A DNA stretch of 64,000 nt, from assembly GCA_036186865.1 (NCBI GenBank), contig AP025041.1, positions 981,968 through 1,045,967 on the forward strand, read 5' to 3'. This DNA comes from Eustoma russellianum. Lineage: Eukaryota; Streptophyta; Magnoliopsida; Gentianales; Gentianaceae. A model generated the notes under the pieces. It made no database searches. It saw only the letters and a list, made by a program, of their open reading frames with translations, and was not told the DNA's origin. The translations under genes and the position numbers were made by a program. Shown here piece after piece: positions 12,401 to 24,200 of this stretch. The first letter of the stretch is position 1. Each line of letters opens with the position of its first letter.

Positions 12401-15281
12401 GTTTTCTCTATTCAAGAAAACTTCGGTCTTGAGACGGGTATAATTTTTTTTGTCCACTTCATCGTTCTTAAAATTTGCAACCACTGCCTCTAGAAGGTGC
12501 CCAGTATCAGAATTTTCTGTCAAAAGACTGCCAGTCACTGTTCCCTCTGATAATCCTGCAGCTTTGTCAGCTTCACTACCTCCAGAACCCCATTTAACAT
12601 TTGCATTCTGTTTTCCAAATTCTGGTCCTAATGCTTCAGACAGCTCACAGAAAGCTGGTCCCAGGGCTTCTGACAGCTCATCACCAGCGCAAAACATGTG
12701 AGTATTATCATTTACAGTGAAAGATCATTATGCAAATTAGATAGTTCTGGACAGATAACATCTCTCCAACATTGTCACAAGTGATAGAGTTGAGGATCTC
12801 AGAAGAAAGATAGGATGAGAGCATACTAGAATTCTACAGGACGAAGAACAAAATCATTTAATCTACTATTGCCACCTTTTATCTCTGAAATTGTACCCAT
12901 ATTCATCGAGAGTTCTCCCAATTTTTGAAGCTGCCAAGTTGCCCCTTGTGAACGACTAAGTTCTACTGGCTGTTCATGTTTTCCTTCTCCACATGGTCAG
13001 CTCCAGAGATTGGTGGATGAAAGTTTCCAGGTACACCTACTTTCGCCATTCCAGGTTGTTCAAATTTATTCATCTCAATGACTTATTTTGATAGCTCACA
13101 GGTGCTGGAAAGTAACGAGAAAGAGGATCATCTTCCCGGACGTATGAATGTGTAGAAGCCCCAAAATCTATCTCACGTGTATTAGTTGGTTGGTTCACAT
13201 TGTGAAATGAAGCCATGATAAGCCCTTGAAATTAGAGTTCTGGTGGATATATCTGGCTGCAAATTAAAGTAAAGACAGTCAGCAGAAGGATGTCTAAAGC
13301 TGCATAACGTTATAAAATTTTAAAGTCCAGTTTGCAGATGATGAGAAGTATGCAGCAGGGAAGAACTCGCCATTTGAGGAGGTAGTACCATAAGAACCTG
13401 AGATCCCAGCAATGATTCCTGAAGCTCAAAAACGACTTCTCTAATTTTGTTTACGATACTGAGATCCTCTTGTATCTGCTTCCTCTCAAACAAAAGAAAA
13501 GAAAAGGTTCTTCAGATATAGTGGTAAAACCATATAAAGAAGGACGATAGATATAAATATACTTTTCTACTCTTTTGTAACATGATTACTGCAGTCGTCA
13601 GAAAATACTAGTCTTCAGTATACGTCACCTCTAATCCATCTCTTGTCAAGTGAACAAAGCACAATCAGTCTCACATTAACTATTTAGCGTCATATGCCAC
13701 CCTCGCAATTTAAAGTAAAATTAAAATGGCAAAAATCTCATCGCATATCAAGCACCAAAGTGAAAGGGCAGTTCTTCAATCTAAGACACGTCCTTTAACA
13801 ATTCAGTCTACTTTTTACTTCCCACTATTTTTGCCTTCATATTCCCCACCTGCTTTGTTATTCTCCCTGTCTCCTCCTTTCTATCTTATGGCCCATCTGA
13901 GTTTATAGATGTATATTTTAGCCATTGAACAACGAGCTTTTTTGGCACTACTCCTTGGGGTTGTGGAGTCGTTTCAAGCTTTCAATCGTAAATCCTTCTT
14001 CTGAAGAGAACTTCAGAGGCGGATTGATGCTTTCATCGTTTTTCCTTGAATAACATGACGGTCACACTTCACACAATGGAATAGTTCTTTACATCATTAT
14101 GACAGATTTAAGCTTCTTTTCTGCTTTTGAGCCTAATATCCACTGCTCAATGATCAACCTGATATTAGTGAAGCTGCAGAATATTGGGTCTTGTTTCATA
14201 TTTGGAGGGGAAGCCTTTAAGGTATTGGTTGACTGCATCGATTGATGGCTGCAGCTAAGGGAAGGACAAAGCCATGGCCACATGGGAGACAAAAATCAGA
14301 GGGAAGAAATAAAAGATTAACAGCACAAGGATGAGGAACATGATTTCTTTCATGAGCAGCAAAGTTCAATATATATCCTAGCTACCTTTTCAACAAGGTG
14401 TAAATTTTCTATTTTAAAAAAAAAAAAAAAAAAAAAAACTGTAGTAGGTCTACTTGATTAACTGCAATGCACGAAAGAAACTTTCATTCTGAAGTGAAGG
14501 AAAAGAGGTAGTCATCTTACTTCATCAAAAGCACCAAGTTGTACAACTCCATGTGGAAGTACAGCCACAACAGCAATAGTCTGAATCACCCAAAAACATA
14601 TGTGGGGGGGGGGGGGGAGACTAGTGAGAGCATAACTATACAAGTCTGAAACAAAAGAAAAGGTCCAAGTTGTTGTTTAAATACACAGAAGCAGAAACCA
14701 AGTTAATTACCCATATTACTCAATCAACTAATATGAATCCAATAAAACTCTAATTTGTTCAGTCAATTGTAAAAGATGGCACATCTTTAACAGCTGAAAC
14801 AAATAACCAATTTGGAATAGATAAATCCTGGTAAAACTACAGGTGTGCTGTCTATTGGATGAAAAATTCCTAATAAGCCAAGAGAAGCTGGAGTTACTGG
14901 TTAAGTGACTAAAGGTTATCAGAATAGTAGAAAGTAGACTACTGTACTTTTCAAATAGCTGCAGAGAATGTTCGCGTCTTGCCAAGATACAAAAAAGCTA
15001 AAAATGAATAAAACAAATTCCACGTGAACCCCAAAAAACTTTGATGCAATAAAAACCATTAAAATTGCAAGGAAGTAGCAAAACCTATGCTCCTTCCATC
15101 TCAAAAATATTGTCATAGTTGATTTGCTTACATAATTCATTTTGAATTATGTAAAAAAGTCAATTATGACAAAATTTTTAGTACGGATGGAGTGGTATAT
15201 AACCATGATAGCATTGAACAATATTGAACCCGTGCAAATTACAGTACATACATACATACATACATACATATATACACACAC

Positions 15282-15334
<53 letters not shown>

Positions 15335-15354
15335 GTCCCTTCGGGGACATCCGA

Positions 15355-15386
<32 letters not shown>

Positions 15387-16880
15387 GGCCCCTGCGCAAG
15401 GATGACACACACAAATCGAGAAAATATATACATATATGGTGGGTACGAAAGCTCAGCAAAATTCTAACCAAGGAAGATATGTGAAAATTATGTCATCTCT
15501 TAATGTCCTGAATCCCACACTTACTTATGGTAGTCCATGATCATTAAAAATACAGAAACTTAACGAACAATACTGAAAACATACCTTGATGCCTGCTGAA
15601 CATTGACTTTGCCACCCCTTAAGGCACTGGCAGCATGATGAGCAAAAGAATAAATACATCAGTATATAACTACACAGAAGAGGAAGAAGCAAGATGATCA
15701 TGTAACAGGAGAAGATGAATATGACGAAGTTGCAAAGAAAGGTCCAGTGAACTTTTAGAAATTCGTTGTGGTTAAACAATAAGCATTAGTCAAAATTCCA
15801 TAATTGCATATGTATCCAGAGCCTTACATGCAAGGAAGAGCTAGAATCAGTTACACATTTAGCAGTAAGGATCCACTGATGCTTTCCAGTAAAGGCAACC
15901 TGCCCAACAACTCTGCAATAGAGGCATATGCTATCATTCATTTTTTTAATCGAGATCTCACAAATAAAATCAAACTCTCGACCTGCCAAAATGTGAATCC
16001 ACCAAGAAGAAAAAAGGAAAAAGAAAAGGCAGGACATGAACACTTCGCTGAAGTTCATACCCTTCACCCAAGGAGTAGATGTGATAAGACATCTCTGCAA
16101 CAGCTAAACCTAGGGGGTCATTTGACGAATTCTGAGAATGCAAGTTCCCTCCAGCATTTACTGCACAACTTGATTGTTGATAATCATCATTGTCATAGCA
16201 TGCGCCCTCCAAACTCAGCAACCTGCAAACTCCATGTTCTGCAGTTATCATAAGGAATTCTAATCCTACTTCCAGAAAGAGGAGGGAAATACATTCAGCC
16301 AAAAACTAGAAGTACTGAACTTCTGAAACTTGAGAACAACTAAACCTGGGGAAGATACTTGCCAAACAAAGCAATAAAGACATTCTATATTGCTAAATAT
16401 TGGACGTATGAGGCATTTGGTTGACTAATTGAGTTTCAGACTAGCTTAAGTGAGGAAAACTGATTGAGATTACGGAAGAGCACCACAAATCAGAACTCGC
16501 TAAAAAGAAAAAAAGAAACGTGTGTGTAAACATTAAAACCTAGAAAACCTTTGCAGTAACAAAAATAGAATAAACACATTTATCCTCATCAAATTATTGA
16601 GACAAAACTATGCCTCCATATTGATTGTAGTCACCACTTCTCACTTTCTGACACGCCAACTTTCTAATTAAAACAACTGGACACGATAGGTTGCTAAAAT
16701 CAAGAAATAATACAAAAAATTGATATATATGTGAACATTATGGCAAAAAAAAGAAAGCACAAAAAGGCAGGATAAGATAACATACGTTCCTCCAACATGT
16801 TTGAGCTCCCAGAAAACAGCATACTTCCAGCCGATGTCCAAGCACAATTTCCTTAGAGCTTGGTGTAATTGGCTCCCCAT
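9410..16880 (-). CDS. LHW-like atypical bHLH transcription factor (large exon frameshifted)
   Basis: This resembles LONESOME HIGHWAY/LHL proteins, nuclear atypical bHLH factors whose best-known member partners TMO5-type bHLHs in root vascular development. Exons: 16786-16880 (MGSQLHQALRKLC), 16061-16222, 15828-15912 (VGQVAFTGKHQWI), 15585-15626, 14521-14580 (VVAVLPHGVVQLG), about 13398-13475, 12110-13256, 11925-12026, 11434-11565, 11193-11318 and 9410-9481 (RRMDILWSLIQLLQTK then stop). The small exons join in consistent phase. The bHLH spans the 12110/12026 junction, with basic region RARPGESCRPRPRDRQ followed by CSIDSLLERTIKHM. An ACT-like C-terminal region follows. The large exon is broken: between 12700 and 13256 coding-like peptides lie in different frames separated by stops, while 12110-12697 is open. 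The gene may therefore be a decaying copy, or that exon may contain assembly errors. ELSEALGP is present twice in a row near 12660. Confidence 0.8.
11751..11766. repeat. Poly(G) tract, 16 bases
   Basis: An uninterrupted G16 run in an intron of the LHW-like gene. A second long G run lies at about 14607-14620 in another intron of the same gene. Confidence 0.9.
15088..15195. mobile_element. Stowaway-type MITE
   Basis: About 108 bp with inverted ends (TGCTCCTTCCATCTC... and ...GTACGGATGGAGTGG) flanked by TA on both sides. The interior is palindromic around AATTCATTTTGAATT. This fits Tc1/mariner-derived Stowaway elements. It lies in an intron of the LHW-like gene. Confidence 0.7.
15244..15333. 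repeat. Compound (CATA)n/(CA)n microsatellite
   Basis: A run of CATA units passes into pure CA repeats ending at about 15332, directly before the U6 pseudogene. Repeated His-Thr and Val-Cys open frames across it are artefacts of the repeat. Confidence 0.95.
15335..15423 (+). pseudogene. U6 snRNA pseudogene (3'-truncated)
   Basis: This matches plant U6 spliceosomal RNA from its first base (GTCCCTTCGGGGACATCC), through the ACAGAGA-box region (GATACAGAGAAGATTAGC), to AAATCGAGAAA, about 89 of the usual ~102 bases. One G is changed to A in the GACACGCAC segment. The 3' end and the terminal T run are missing. Directly upstream is a CA microsatellite in place of a USE and TATA box, so it is probably not transcribed as U6. 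It lies antisense within an intron of the LHW-like gene and looks like a retroposed copy. Confidence 0.93.
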
Positions 16881-18110
16881 ACTTCCTCTTTTCTAACCCC
16901 TAATGCAGGCGAAATAAATTCCTACAGAAAACCAACCACTCTCCCCACCCAAGATCAAACGTAGACCTCCTATAAGGACTAATCAAGAAAATGAACTTCA
17001 ACTCTAACCACCCCCGCCACCCTAATTTCCTTCTGAAAAAGATCTAGCTGCCTCTGTAGGATCCTCTTCCGGCTTGTTTCCTTCTCAACCCTGCTCGCCG
17101 CTTTATTGGCGGTCCAACGGTAGGTAACAACATATTATCCTCCTCCCACATCTCTCCGCCGAAGACCAAAAACCTAACTCCCAAATTCCCAAGCAAAAAA
17201 GAAAAAAGAAAACAAAAAAATTCACCACTAATATACAGTAATCAGGCCAAAACTAGGAAAACAAAGAACCACCCAAGGAGGCTACTCAAAAAAACTTGCC
17301 TAAATGAACACAGAAAACTCATCAAATATTTCTGGAAGATGAAACTTGCGCCCAAGGATGTAGAAGACAGAGAACGAAAACCCCAAATTCGAACAATTCC
17401 CAATTCGCGCTCAAGGAATTAACGGCAAAGGTAATCAAGAAAATTTTTAGTTCAACAATAGGCTTTTAAGGAAGAGTATCTTCTGCGCTTACTCACAACA
17501 TTAACGGCCATTTGAATAAAATTAGTTTTATTGAAAACAAGAAGGAAAATCGATTAAAACAGCAGGCAAACCGGGAATGACAGTGAAAAAGGAAAAAAGT
17601 CGATTGGGAATGAAAGGAGAAGCGAATGACTTAACATTCAGCATTACGCTTTTATATATAGTAGTGGAAGTTTCTGGCGGTGCAGATGTCCACCAGAACC
17701 GTTACAAAAGTACCGTTACGCTAGCGCCTCAAATATTACGATACAACTGTAAGAGATATTACGTGTTATAGCAAATAATATTTTCCACAAAGGACAATAA
17801 CTAGGATTTAAATTAGTGTTACATATACAAAGAAGTTAATCACAAGCTTACCGATTAACCTTATTAGCCAAGGAATGTATTTTGTTTATTTTTTCCTTAC
17901 TATTACTATGATGGACTCTTTACGTTTTCTTTTTGATCTAGAACCGCCGTTAAGATAGATATGTTAGTTATTTAGTATAGACAATCTATATACAAGGTTA
18001 GTTAATAATAACATGAATCGTAATAACATACCAAAAGTTATCCTTCTCATCTTGTTACTATTAATTTCCATTCATTTTTTTTGTAACCATTATCTAATAG
18101 AAGTCAATCA

Positions 18111-18111
<1 letters not shown>

Positions 18112-18152
<41 letters not shown>
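18112..18152. repeat. (AT)n microsatellite
   Basis: An uninterrupted TA dinucleotide run of about 40 bases. Confidence 0.95.
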
Positions 18153-18153
<1 letters not shown>

Positions 18154-18514
18154 CACTAATGTCAACTTGAATTAATTTTTTCAAGCAGCAAAAACAAAAC
18201 TCGAAAAATTGACATTATCGTCACCAGACCCATACTAAAGGTGTTACAATTATGATGTTGAAAGAGACTATCAGACGGGATTATGAGTCTCACAGAGATC
18301 TTAGGTTGGCTCAACATGGACATTGACCTATTCAAAGAGAGTAAAATATAATATTCCACATTGAAAAACTAGATAAGTAACACATATAATATAAATACTA
18401 TAACACTAATGTCAACTTGAGTCAATCATTTTAGATTAGGAACGAAGCTCGAAAAATTAATATTAGTTTAGCAAAACTATGTTAATACCACTAGGCTCAC
18501 CCCGCTCCCCTTCT

Positions 18515-18534
18515 CCCCCCCCCCCCCCCCCCCC
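18515..18534. repeat. Poly(C) tract, 20 bases
   Basis: An uninterrupted C run. Homopolymers this long are prone to length error in sequencing and to slippage in vivo. Confidence 0.9.
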
Positions 18535-18782
18535 AAAACCCTACAACACACACAAAAACCCTTTTAACCTTTTTATATTTTTTTGCCAACTGATGGATAA
18601 ATTTCCACTCCAATTAGAGGTCGTTTTGTAGTAATGATTTCCACCCCCTAAAAGGAGTGACACGTTACACATCTTAGTTGACATTTGTGCCTGCAATTCA
18701 TTTCATGGTATCCTAGTGGAAATCACACTACAATATTGCACACTTCCAGACAAGAAACCGGCAACTCGACTTCTAAGTACAA

Positions 18783-18786
<4 letters not shown>

Positions 18787-18829
<43 letters not shown>
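18787..18829. repeat. (AT)n microsatellite
   Basis: A TA dinucleotide run. The Tyr-Ile repeat frames across it are not genes. Confidence 0.95.
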
Positions 18830-18832
<3 letters not shown>

Positions 18833-19877
18833 GAATATTGTCTGTATTTCATTCTTTTACTCGTATTTGTGTTTGGCTTCCGTTTTGTAGTTAGTTTAGA
18901 AAATAAGTATTAAGAAAATTCACATTCTCTCATATGCTTCCCGCATTATGTACTTATCGTATCAGGAGACATGATTCTACAAAATACGAGACTAATTGTT
19001 TTAGGATAAAATATACGCGCGACTCTTCAACTCTTTTTTAAAAAATATTTTACTTTTTTTTTAACATTTTGGTCTCTCTAATGTATAGAAGCTGTATATT
19101 TTGGTCATTCTGGCAAAATCTGTGTGGAAATAACTGGATTGAAGAGTGATATTGGAAATGAGAAGCAGCCCCTGTAATTTGCCTATTGTTTAAATAGTCT
19201 ATTTTATTATATGGCTACATTCACCTAACATTACTTTTATGTGACATATTTTATTTTTGATAGAGCACATTTTCACTTTTACTACTTATGTACTGCGCTA
19301 ATAGAATCAGAAAACTAGAGATGTAAACTAACCATTCTGTTAGTTAATGAAACTTGACCAGCTTTCTTGCGAGATATTTATAAACCAATAAAATAAAGTG
19401 TAATTGGTATGTGATATTTATAGGTCAATAAAATAAAATATAATTGATATATGACAAGAATAAATGTACATAGTTACAGTCCGTCTTTAATTATTATGTT
19501 TTTTATTAGTGGTTAAATAATTATTAAGACTTACTAAATGAACACCATAAAGTATGTCATGAAACTTAGTCTAATATGTTTTCTCTTCTACCGGTCATGT
19601 GATGTTATTTTAACCCCCTCCCCCCCCCCCCTCCCCCCCCTCCCTCCCTTTTTTTTCTTCCTTCACGACGAGGAGAATAGGGAGTCTACTAGATAAAAAT
19701 CTAGTACCTACATTTTGACCGACACACTTTTGTTGCAATATAGGCAAAAAGAAAATTTTGAACTTTAATTTCCTAAAGCCTTCTAAAATTTATAGTACCA
19801 TAATAGCCTAAAACCCTAATGCTACTCTCTGTTATAAAAATATTTTCTTAGTTACTTTCTTTAACATAATTATAATT

Positions 19878-21232
19878 GGGTTAATTGCACCTGGTATCCA
19901 TTGTTTTCCACGAAGTTTTAAGTAGCATCCAATGTTTCATGAAACACACTTGGCATCCAGACTTATAGGGTTAATAGGCATCTGGCATCCGGATGACCTG
20001 CTGGTCGACCGTTGACCGCTGAAATCGACCTTTGACCGGACTTAACCATACTTTTAACCCTAGTTTAACCAAGGTTGACTATTTTACCTTCAAAATTAAA
20101 GAAAAAACAAAATCAGAAACTCTTTTCATCCCTTCTTAAAGCCTGCAGCTCTGCTTTAAGAGCTTTAAGCTGAGACAAAAGCTCTGCCTTTGTCTTCTGC
20201 CTTAGCTCGTGTACCTTGATCCTTGCCATGGCCGCTGCTTCTGATCTGAGTGTTTTAAACAGCTCCTTTTGAACACCTCAACTCATGGCAAGCTAAGTCC
20301 TTTTATCTTCCCTCCATTTCTTCTCTGCAACTCCTTCCTTCTTCCCACCACCAAAACTTTGTACCTTCGGGATCTACTTTCTCCGGAGGTTGTCCGTCGC
20401 CGGCGTGATTCATGGAGTCAGCACTTTAGATGGAGGTGACAGATGTGGAACAATGGTCTTTGGCTGTGGTGTGCGATCTGTGGAATAATGAGTGGAAGCA
20501 AGAAGATAAAAGACAGAAGGCGATGTGCTGGGGAAATTTCCAGAAATACAGAAGGCTCCCCCACTTTGCTATTTTCTATATAAAGGCTCTCCTAGCATCT
20601 TCATTGTTATTTTCATTTTATCTCCACAATTCTTCACCCAAGATCTTATAAATCGACTTTAATCAATCCATTTCTGTTAAACCAATTAATTTCTTTTCCT
20701 GAATTTGATGGTTTCATTTCTCGATAAATAATCTGAAAACGGGTTATCCGAATCAGAACCGGGTTGAATGACAAACCCGTTTTTGTTAGGTGAGAACCGG
20801 GTTGAATGACAAACCCGTTTTTCTAAGAAGAATCAAGACTGAATTGCAAAGTTGAAGTAAACTTGAGGAGGTAAAAAGTGAAAAAAATCATTGGACTTCA
20901 TTTCAGCACAAAATTGGTAAGAAAATGCCAAAAGGAATTGAACTGAATGGCGATAACCCAGAACAAGAACTCCAGAAAAACTGTTGAATTCATGTGGAAG
21001 CAATGGAGGGAAGATGAAATTAACCAGGGTTGGGAAAATTTTGGCGCCACTTGGGGAAAAGTGAAGAAAAAAAGGAAATTTCATAAAAACCGCCTACAGC
21101 AGGTCATTTCCCGGTTGCCGGATGCCAGGTGCCTATTAACCCTATAAGTCTGGATGCCAAGTGTGTTTCATGAAACATTGGATGCTACTTAAAACTTCGT
21201 GGAAAACAATGGATACCAGGTGCAATTAACCC
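19878..21232. mobile_element. Pack-type TIR element carrying an RPL35 fragment
   Basis: A 1355-bp element with about 117-bp terminal inverted repeats, beginning GGGTTAATTGCACCTGG and ending with its reverse complement. Over about 117 bases I found a single mismatch between the arms, so it inserted recently. No transposase frame is seen. The interior holds a minus-strand piece of the ribosomal protein L35 gene (20113-20229). It also holds unidentified, possibly captured, sequence at 20280-20680 and 20940-21100, and a short direct repeat (GAACCGGGTTGAATGACAAACC) near 20755-20820. The flanks are AT-rich and share TATAATT, but I could not define an exact 9-bp duplication, so a Mutator-like class is likely, not proven. 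Confidence 0.8.
20113..20229 (-). pseudogene. Captured 5' fragment of 60S ribosomal protein L35 gene
   Basis: The frame starts MARIKVHELRQKTK and continues through LKALKAELQALR. That is the N-terminus of cytosolic ribosomal protein L35 (uL29 family), a component of the large subunit. After about 32 residues the similarity stops where the family continues VAKVTGG; six unrelated residues and a TGA follow. At 38 codons against about 123 for the full protein, it is a fragment, ending possibly at an exon edge of the donor gene. It lies on the minus strand inside the TIR element at 19878-21232, with no promoter I recognise. Chance is ruled out by the length of the match; function as a ribosomal protein is not plausible. 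Confidence 0.85.
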
Positions 21233-21292
21233 TAATATAATTACATTATATTAAAAATTTTAATTAAAAAATATTTTTTTAGACGGAGAAAG

Positions 21293-24200
21293 TATTAGGT
21301 AACTTCCTGGATCAACAAAACCAACATCAGTGAATATGATCCAAAAAATTAGACACAAAACTATTGAAAATAAAAAGAGAGAGAAATGAAATAAGTCACG
21401 GGCTTGAGAATTCCAATAAGGAATGGTTTTCACCATAATCCCTTCTGAACTACGAATAAAACTAGTCGATAATATTATTACGTAAACATAGACCAGAAGT
21501 TATAGAATTTCATAGTTCATCAATGAATATAGGCTGAACATTATGTTTGGAACCTTCATCATTCCTAGCAACAAGGATATCTCAGGCGGATCATGCCCAT
21601 CAATTATCAATCATGTCCGCCTATTTTCCACTATCTTTTTTCTTTACACTAAGACCCAACATGGGCATTAGATTGCCCAAACAAACTTGGTTCAATGATG
21701 AAGAAAAGACAAACACAACCACCAACAGTTCGAAACTAAAGTAAGTTCATATTAGAAATTTTCAGTGAAATAATAACATATCGCATGCACCATCATATGC
21801 ATCTTTTATATATATGTATATATACACACACACATAGGGTATGAAGAAATTTATGTAAAATGATGAATGATTGTTCTTTCCTGAGAAGGGAAGATACAAC
21901 AACAATCATACACAGTATATCTCAACGATAGTGAAAGTTATCGCTATCAGAGCTAATACGTACTAATTATGTTTTCATTGTTACCTTTATGGAAATAGCA
22001 ACATTGAGACGGTCATGTAATTTGAACTCTTTGAAATAAACCCCTATAGAGAAGTGCCCACACTCTCTTTAGTCTTTTCAACTAACCCCAACAGTCCCCT
22101 GAAATTCTCCTCTATACATCCCCAGCTACTGACGAAGGGTAAACGGAACATTTTCAAATGCAAATTGAGAGTAACTCAATTATGTGGTCTCGTTGGCCTA
22201 TGAGGGAAGTATTATGTTGGGCTGCTAATCATCATCATGATGAATAATCAAAAGATATGGGACTGTCCATGTTTACCTTTTTAAGGTTTTTGCTTGTGGT
22301 TTCATACAGTAAATCAAACACTTGATAAAGTAGATATTGTGGCACAACTTTTCATTGGCATATGTAATCCAGTAGCATGAGTTGGTCTATGATGTAATAA
22401 GTAGTCGTTTTACCTTTGTCTCAATAGTCAACATAGGCAGCTGTCAAATTTGGCCGTCATTTTGTTCGGGAAAAATCCGCTATGATTGGTGCACAGTAAA
22501 TTGATCAAAACGCATTTGCAGGTATAAGGATTTACTTGTCACAAATCAGAAAACTTTTGAGGTAAGAAGGATGTGATGTCGAGTAACATATCAAGCTATT
22601 CACCTGAATCATACCATTCTTCTGATTTCGGTGTCAATTTCTGCAATCTAATATACTCCGAGAAATAGATTGATATATTACATTAACGTAAATGATATTG
22701 TTATTGACTTATTGACACCACTATAGGCTATACTATCGGTCTAATAACATTAAATGTCAAATTTTTTTTTTGAATTTTTTCTTTGTTGGCATGGAAAATG
22801 CTAATGTGAATTGCTATAAATAGGAGAGGCCATGCTTATATGACATGCCTTTTTTTTCGTTTCTATGAAGGTCATGATATCACACTCGTCCCTGATTAAA
22901 TGAGTTAGCTTCTTCCCTTAGTCTACTTAAGAGTCTGACGGCGCCAACCAGACCATTAGGTTTGTTTGATAGCCGATTTCGATGACATCATTGTATAACA
23001 AATCTGGTTATAGATTTGGTGATATTGCTACATGACTGCTAACGTTAAATGTCAACTTTTTTATGTTTCGTCTTTACTAGCCTTCAAATTGCTAACCCTA
23101 GTTGGGATTAATACTAGAGGTTTATACTTATATAATTTTTCTTTCTTTTCTTTTTTTTTCCCGATGTGAGATAGACTATTACATATATAGCAAACAATGT
23201 ATTACATAAACAAGCATAAAAAGCTTAACGTGTAATGTTACATGACCATTACACGGGCCTTTTGGGGCTAGAGCATATGTTTCATCCAAAGACACTTAAT
23301 CTATGAGAAGTTATTATATATTTGTAATCACTTTTTCTTGGGAATAGTCTCATATTGGTTGATTCAGAGAAAATAGATGGATTATGTTAAAAATTGTTTT
23401 ACAATGATTGATCTCAAGAAAAAACATAAGACATATGAGGATGATCTACCATCCAATGTGGTCAAAATCCGTTCTTAAACCTCCGATCTCCGATCTGGTT
23501 CGGCTCTATTGAATCGGGAGACATCAACGAACCAGATCAGAGATTTTGCTGTTCTGATGAAGAAGCGATAATGCAAAAGCAAGATAGATTGATTGTAGTT
23601 AAACGACATCAAGCTGACTAAAAGGTAGGAGGAAGATGAGGAAAAGAGAAAGAGAAAAGGCACTAGGTTTTTTAGGGAACAAAAATTTTATACCGGCTAT
23701 GGATTGACTTATCGTAAAATTATACACATAAAATTTATCTATATATAAAATCAGGAGTGATTGGATCACATATATCGTATATATTTGATTGTTTAAGTAG
23801 CATCTAATTTCCAGAATTATTTTAAGATTTGCTTTAGGAAAAAGCAACTGCTGAGGACTGACGGAATTTTATTTTTGATTTTTAAATTTCTTTTAGAGAC
23901 GGACAAAGCTCTATCTGCTGATAGTAAAAAATAAAATAAAAAATAAAAAAAGCTATCTGCTATGTGCTTTGTCTGTAGGTGTCATCGCGTGATTTTTACA
24001 TAGATAAAAAGAAAAAAAAATAGAACCAATTTGGCTTCTGGATATTTACTAAATATTGATTAATGAATTCTCAATTTAAAAAAAGTAAAATCAGATGCAA
24101 CCTTTATTTTTGGTAGAAGATAACAAACATAAATATAGAAATGGTTGAGTATCACAGATAGATATATAACCAAAATCAATTTTCAAATTAGTTTAAATCG

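Larger units (their letters stand above)
16881..19824. other. Upstream region of LHW-like gene and intergenic DNA
   Basis: Nearest the gene (to about 17560) lies a C/A-rich leader-like stretch on the plus strand. I searched the minus strand for a recognisable conserved upstream ORF and found none. The remainder is AT-rich with (AT)n runs, a C20 run at 18515-18534 and another C-rich run near 19617-19650. A segment around 18155-18240 is repeated in part at 18398-18470 (TAACACTAATGTCAACTTGA). No gene was recognised. Confidence 0.45.
19825..21292. mobile_element. Stowaway-type MITE split by a later insertion
   Basis: The left part (19825-19877) starts CTCTCTGT after a TA; the right part (21233-21292) ends AGACGGAGAAAG before a TA. 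Reverse-complementing the right part aligns it with the left, including shared AAAATATTTT blocks, so together they are a ~113-bp palindromic MITE. The 1355-bp TIR element at 19878-21232 lies inside it, showing the order of insertion. Confidence 0.65.

Noticed and set aside
15335..15423. A functional U6 snRNA gene
   Set aside because: No upstream element or TATA box, 3' end missing, no T-run terminator.
15142..15484. His-Thr and Val-Cys repeat proteins
   Set aside because: Artefacts of the CA microsatellite beside the U6 pseudogene.
20430..20651. 73-codon plus-strand frame inside the TIR element as a gene
   Set aside because: No homology recognised; possibly captured sequence, but I cannot name a donor.
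23160..23450. A complete LTR element
   Set aside because: Only terminus-like phrases in opposite orientation; no primer site, purine tract or target duplication.
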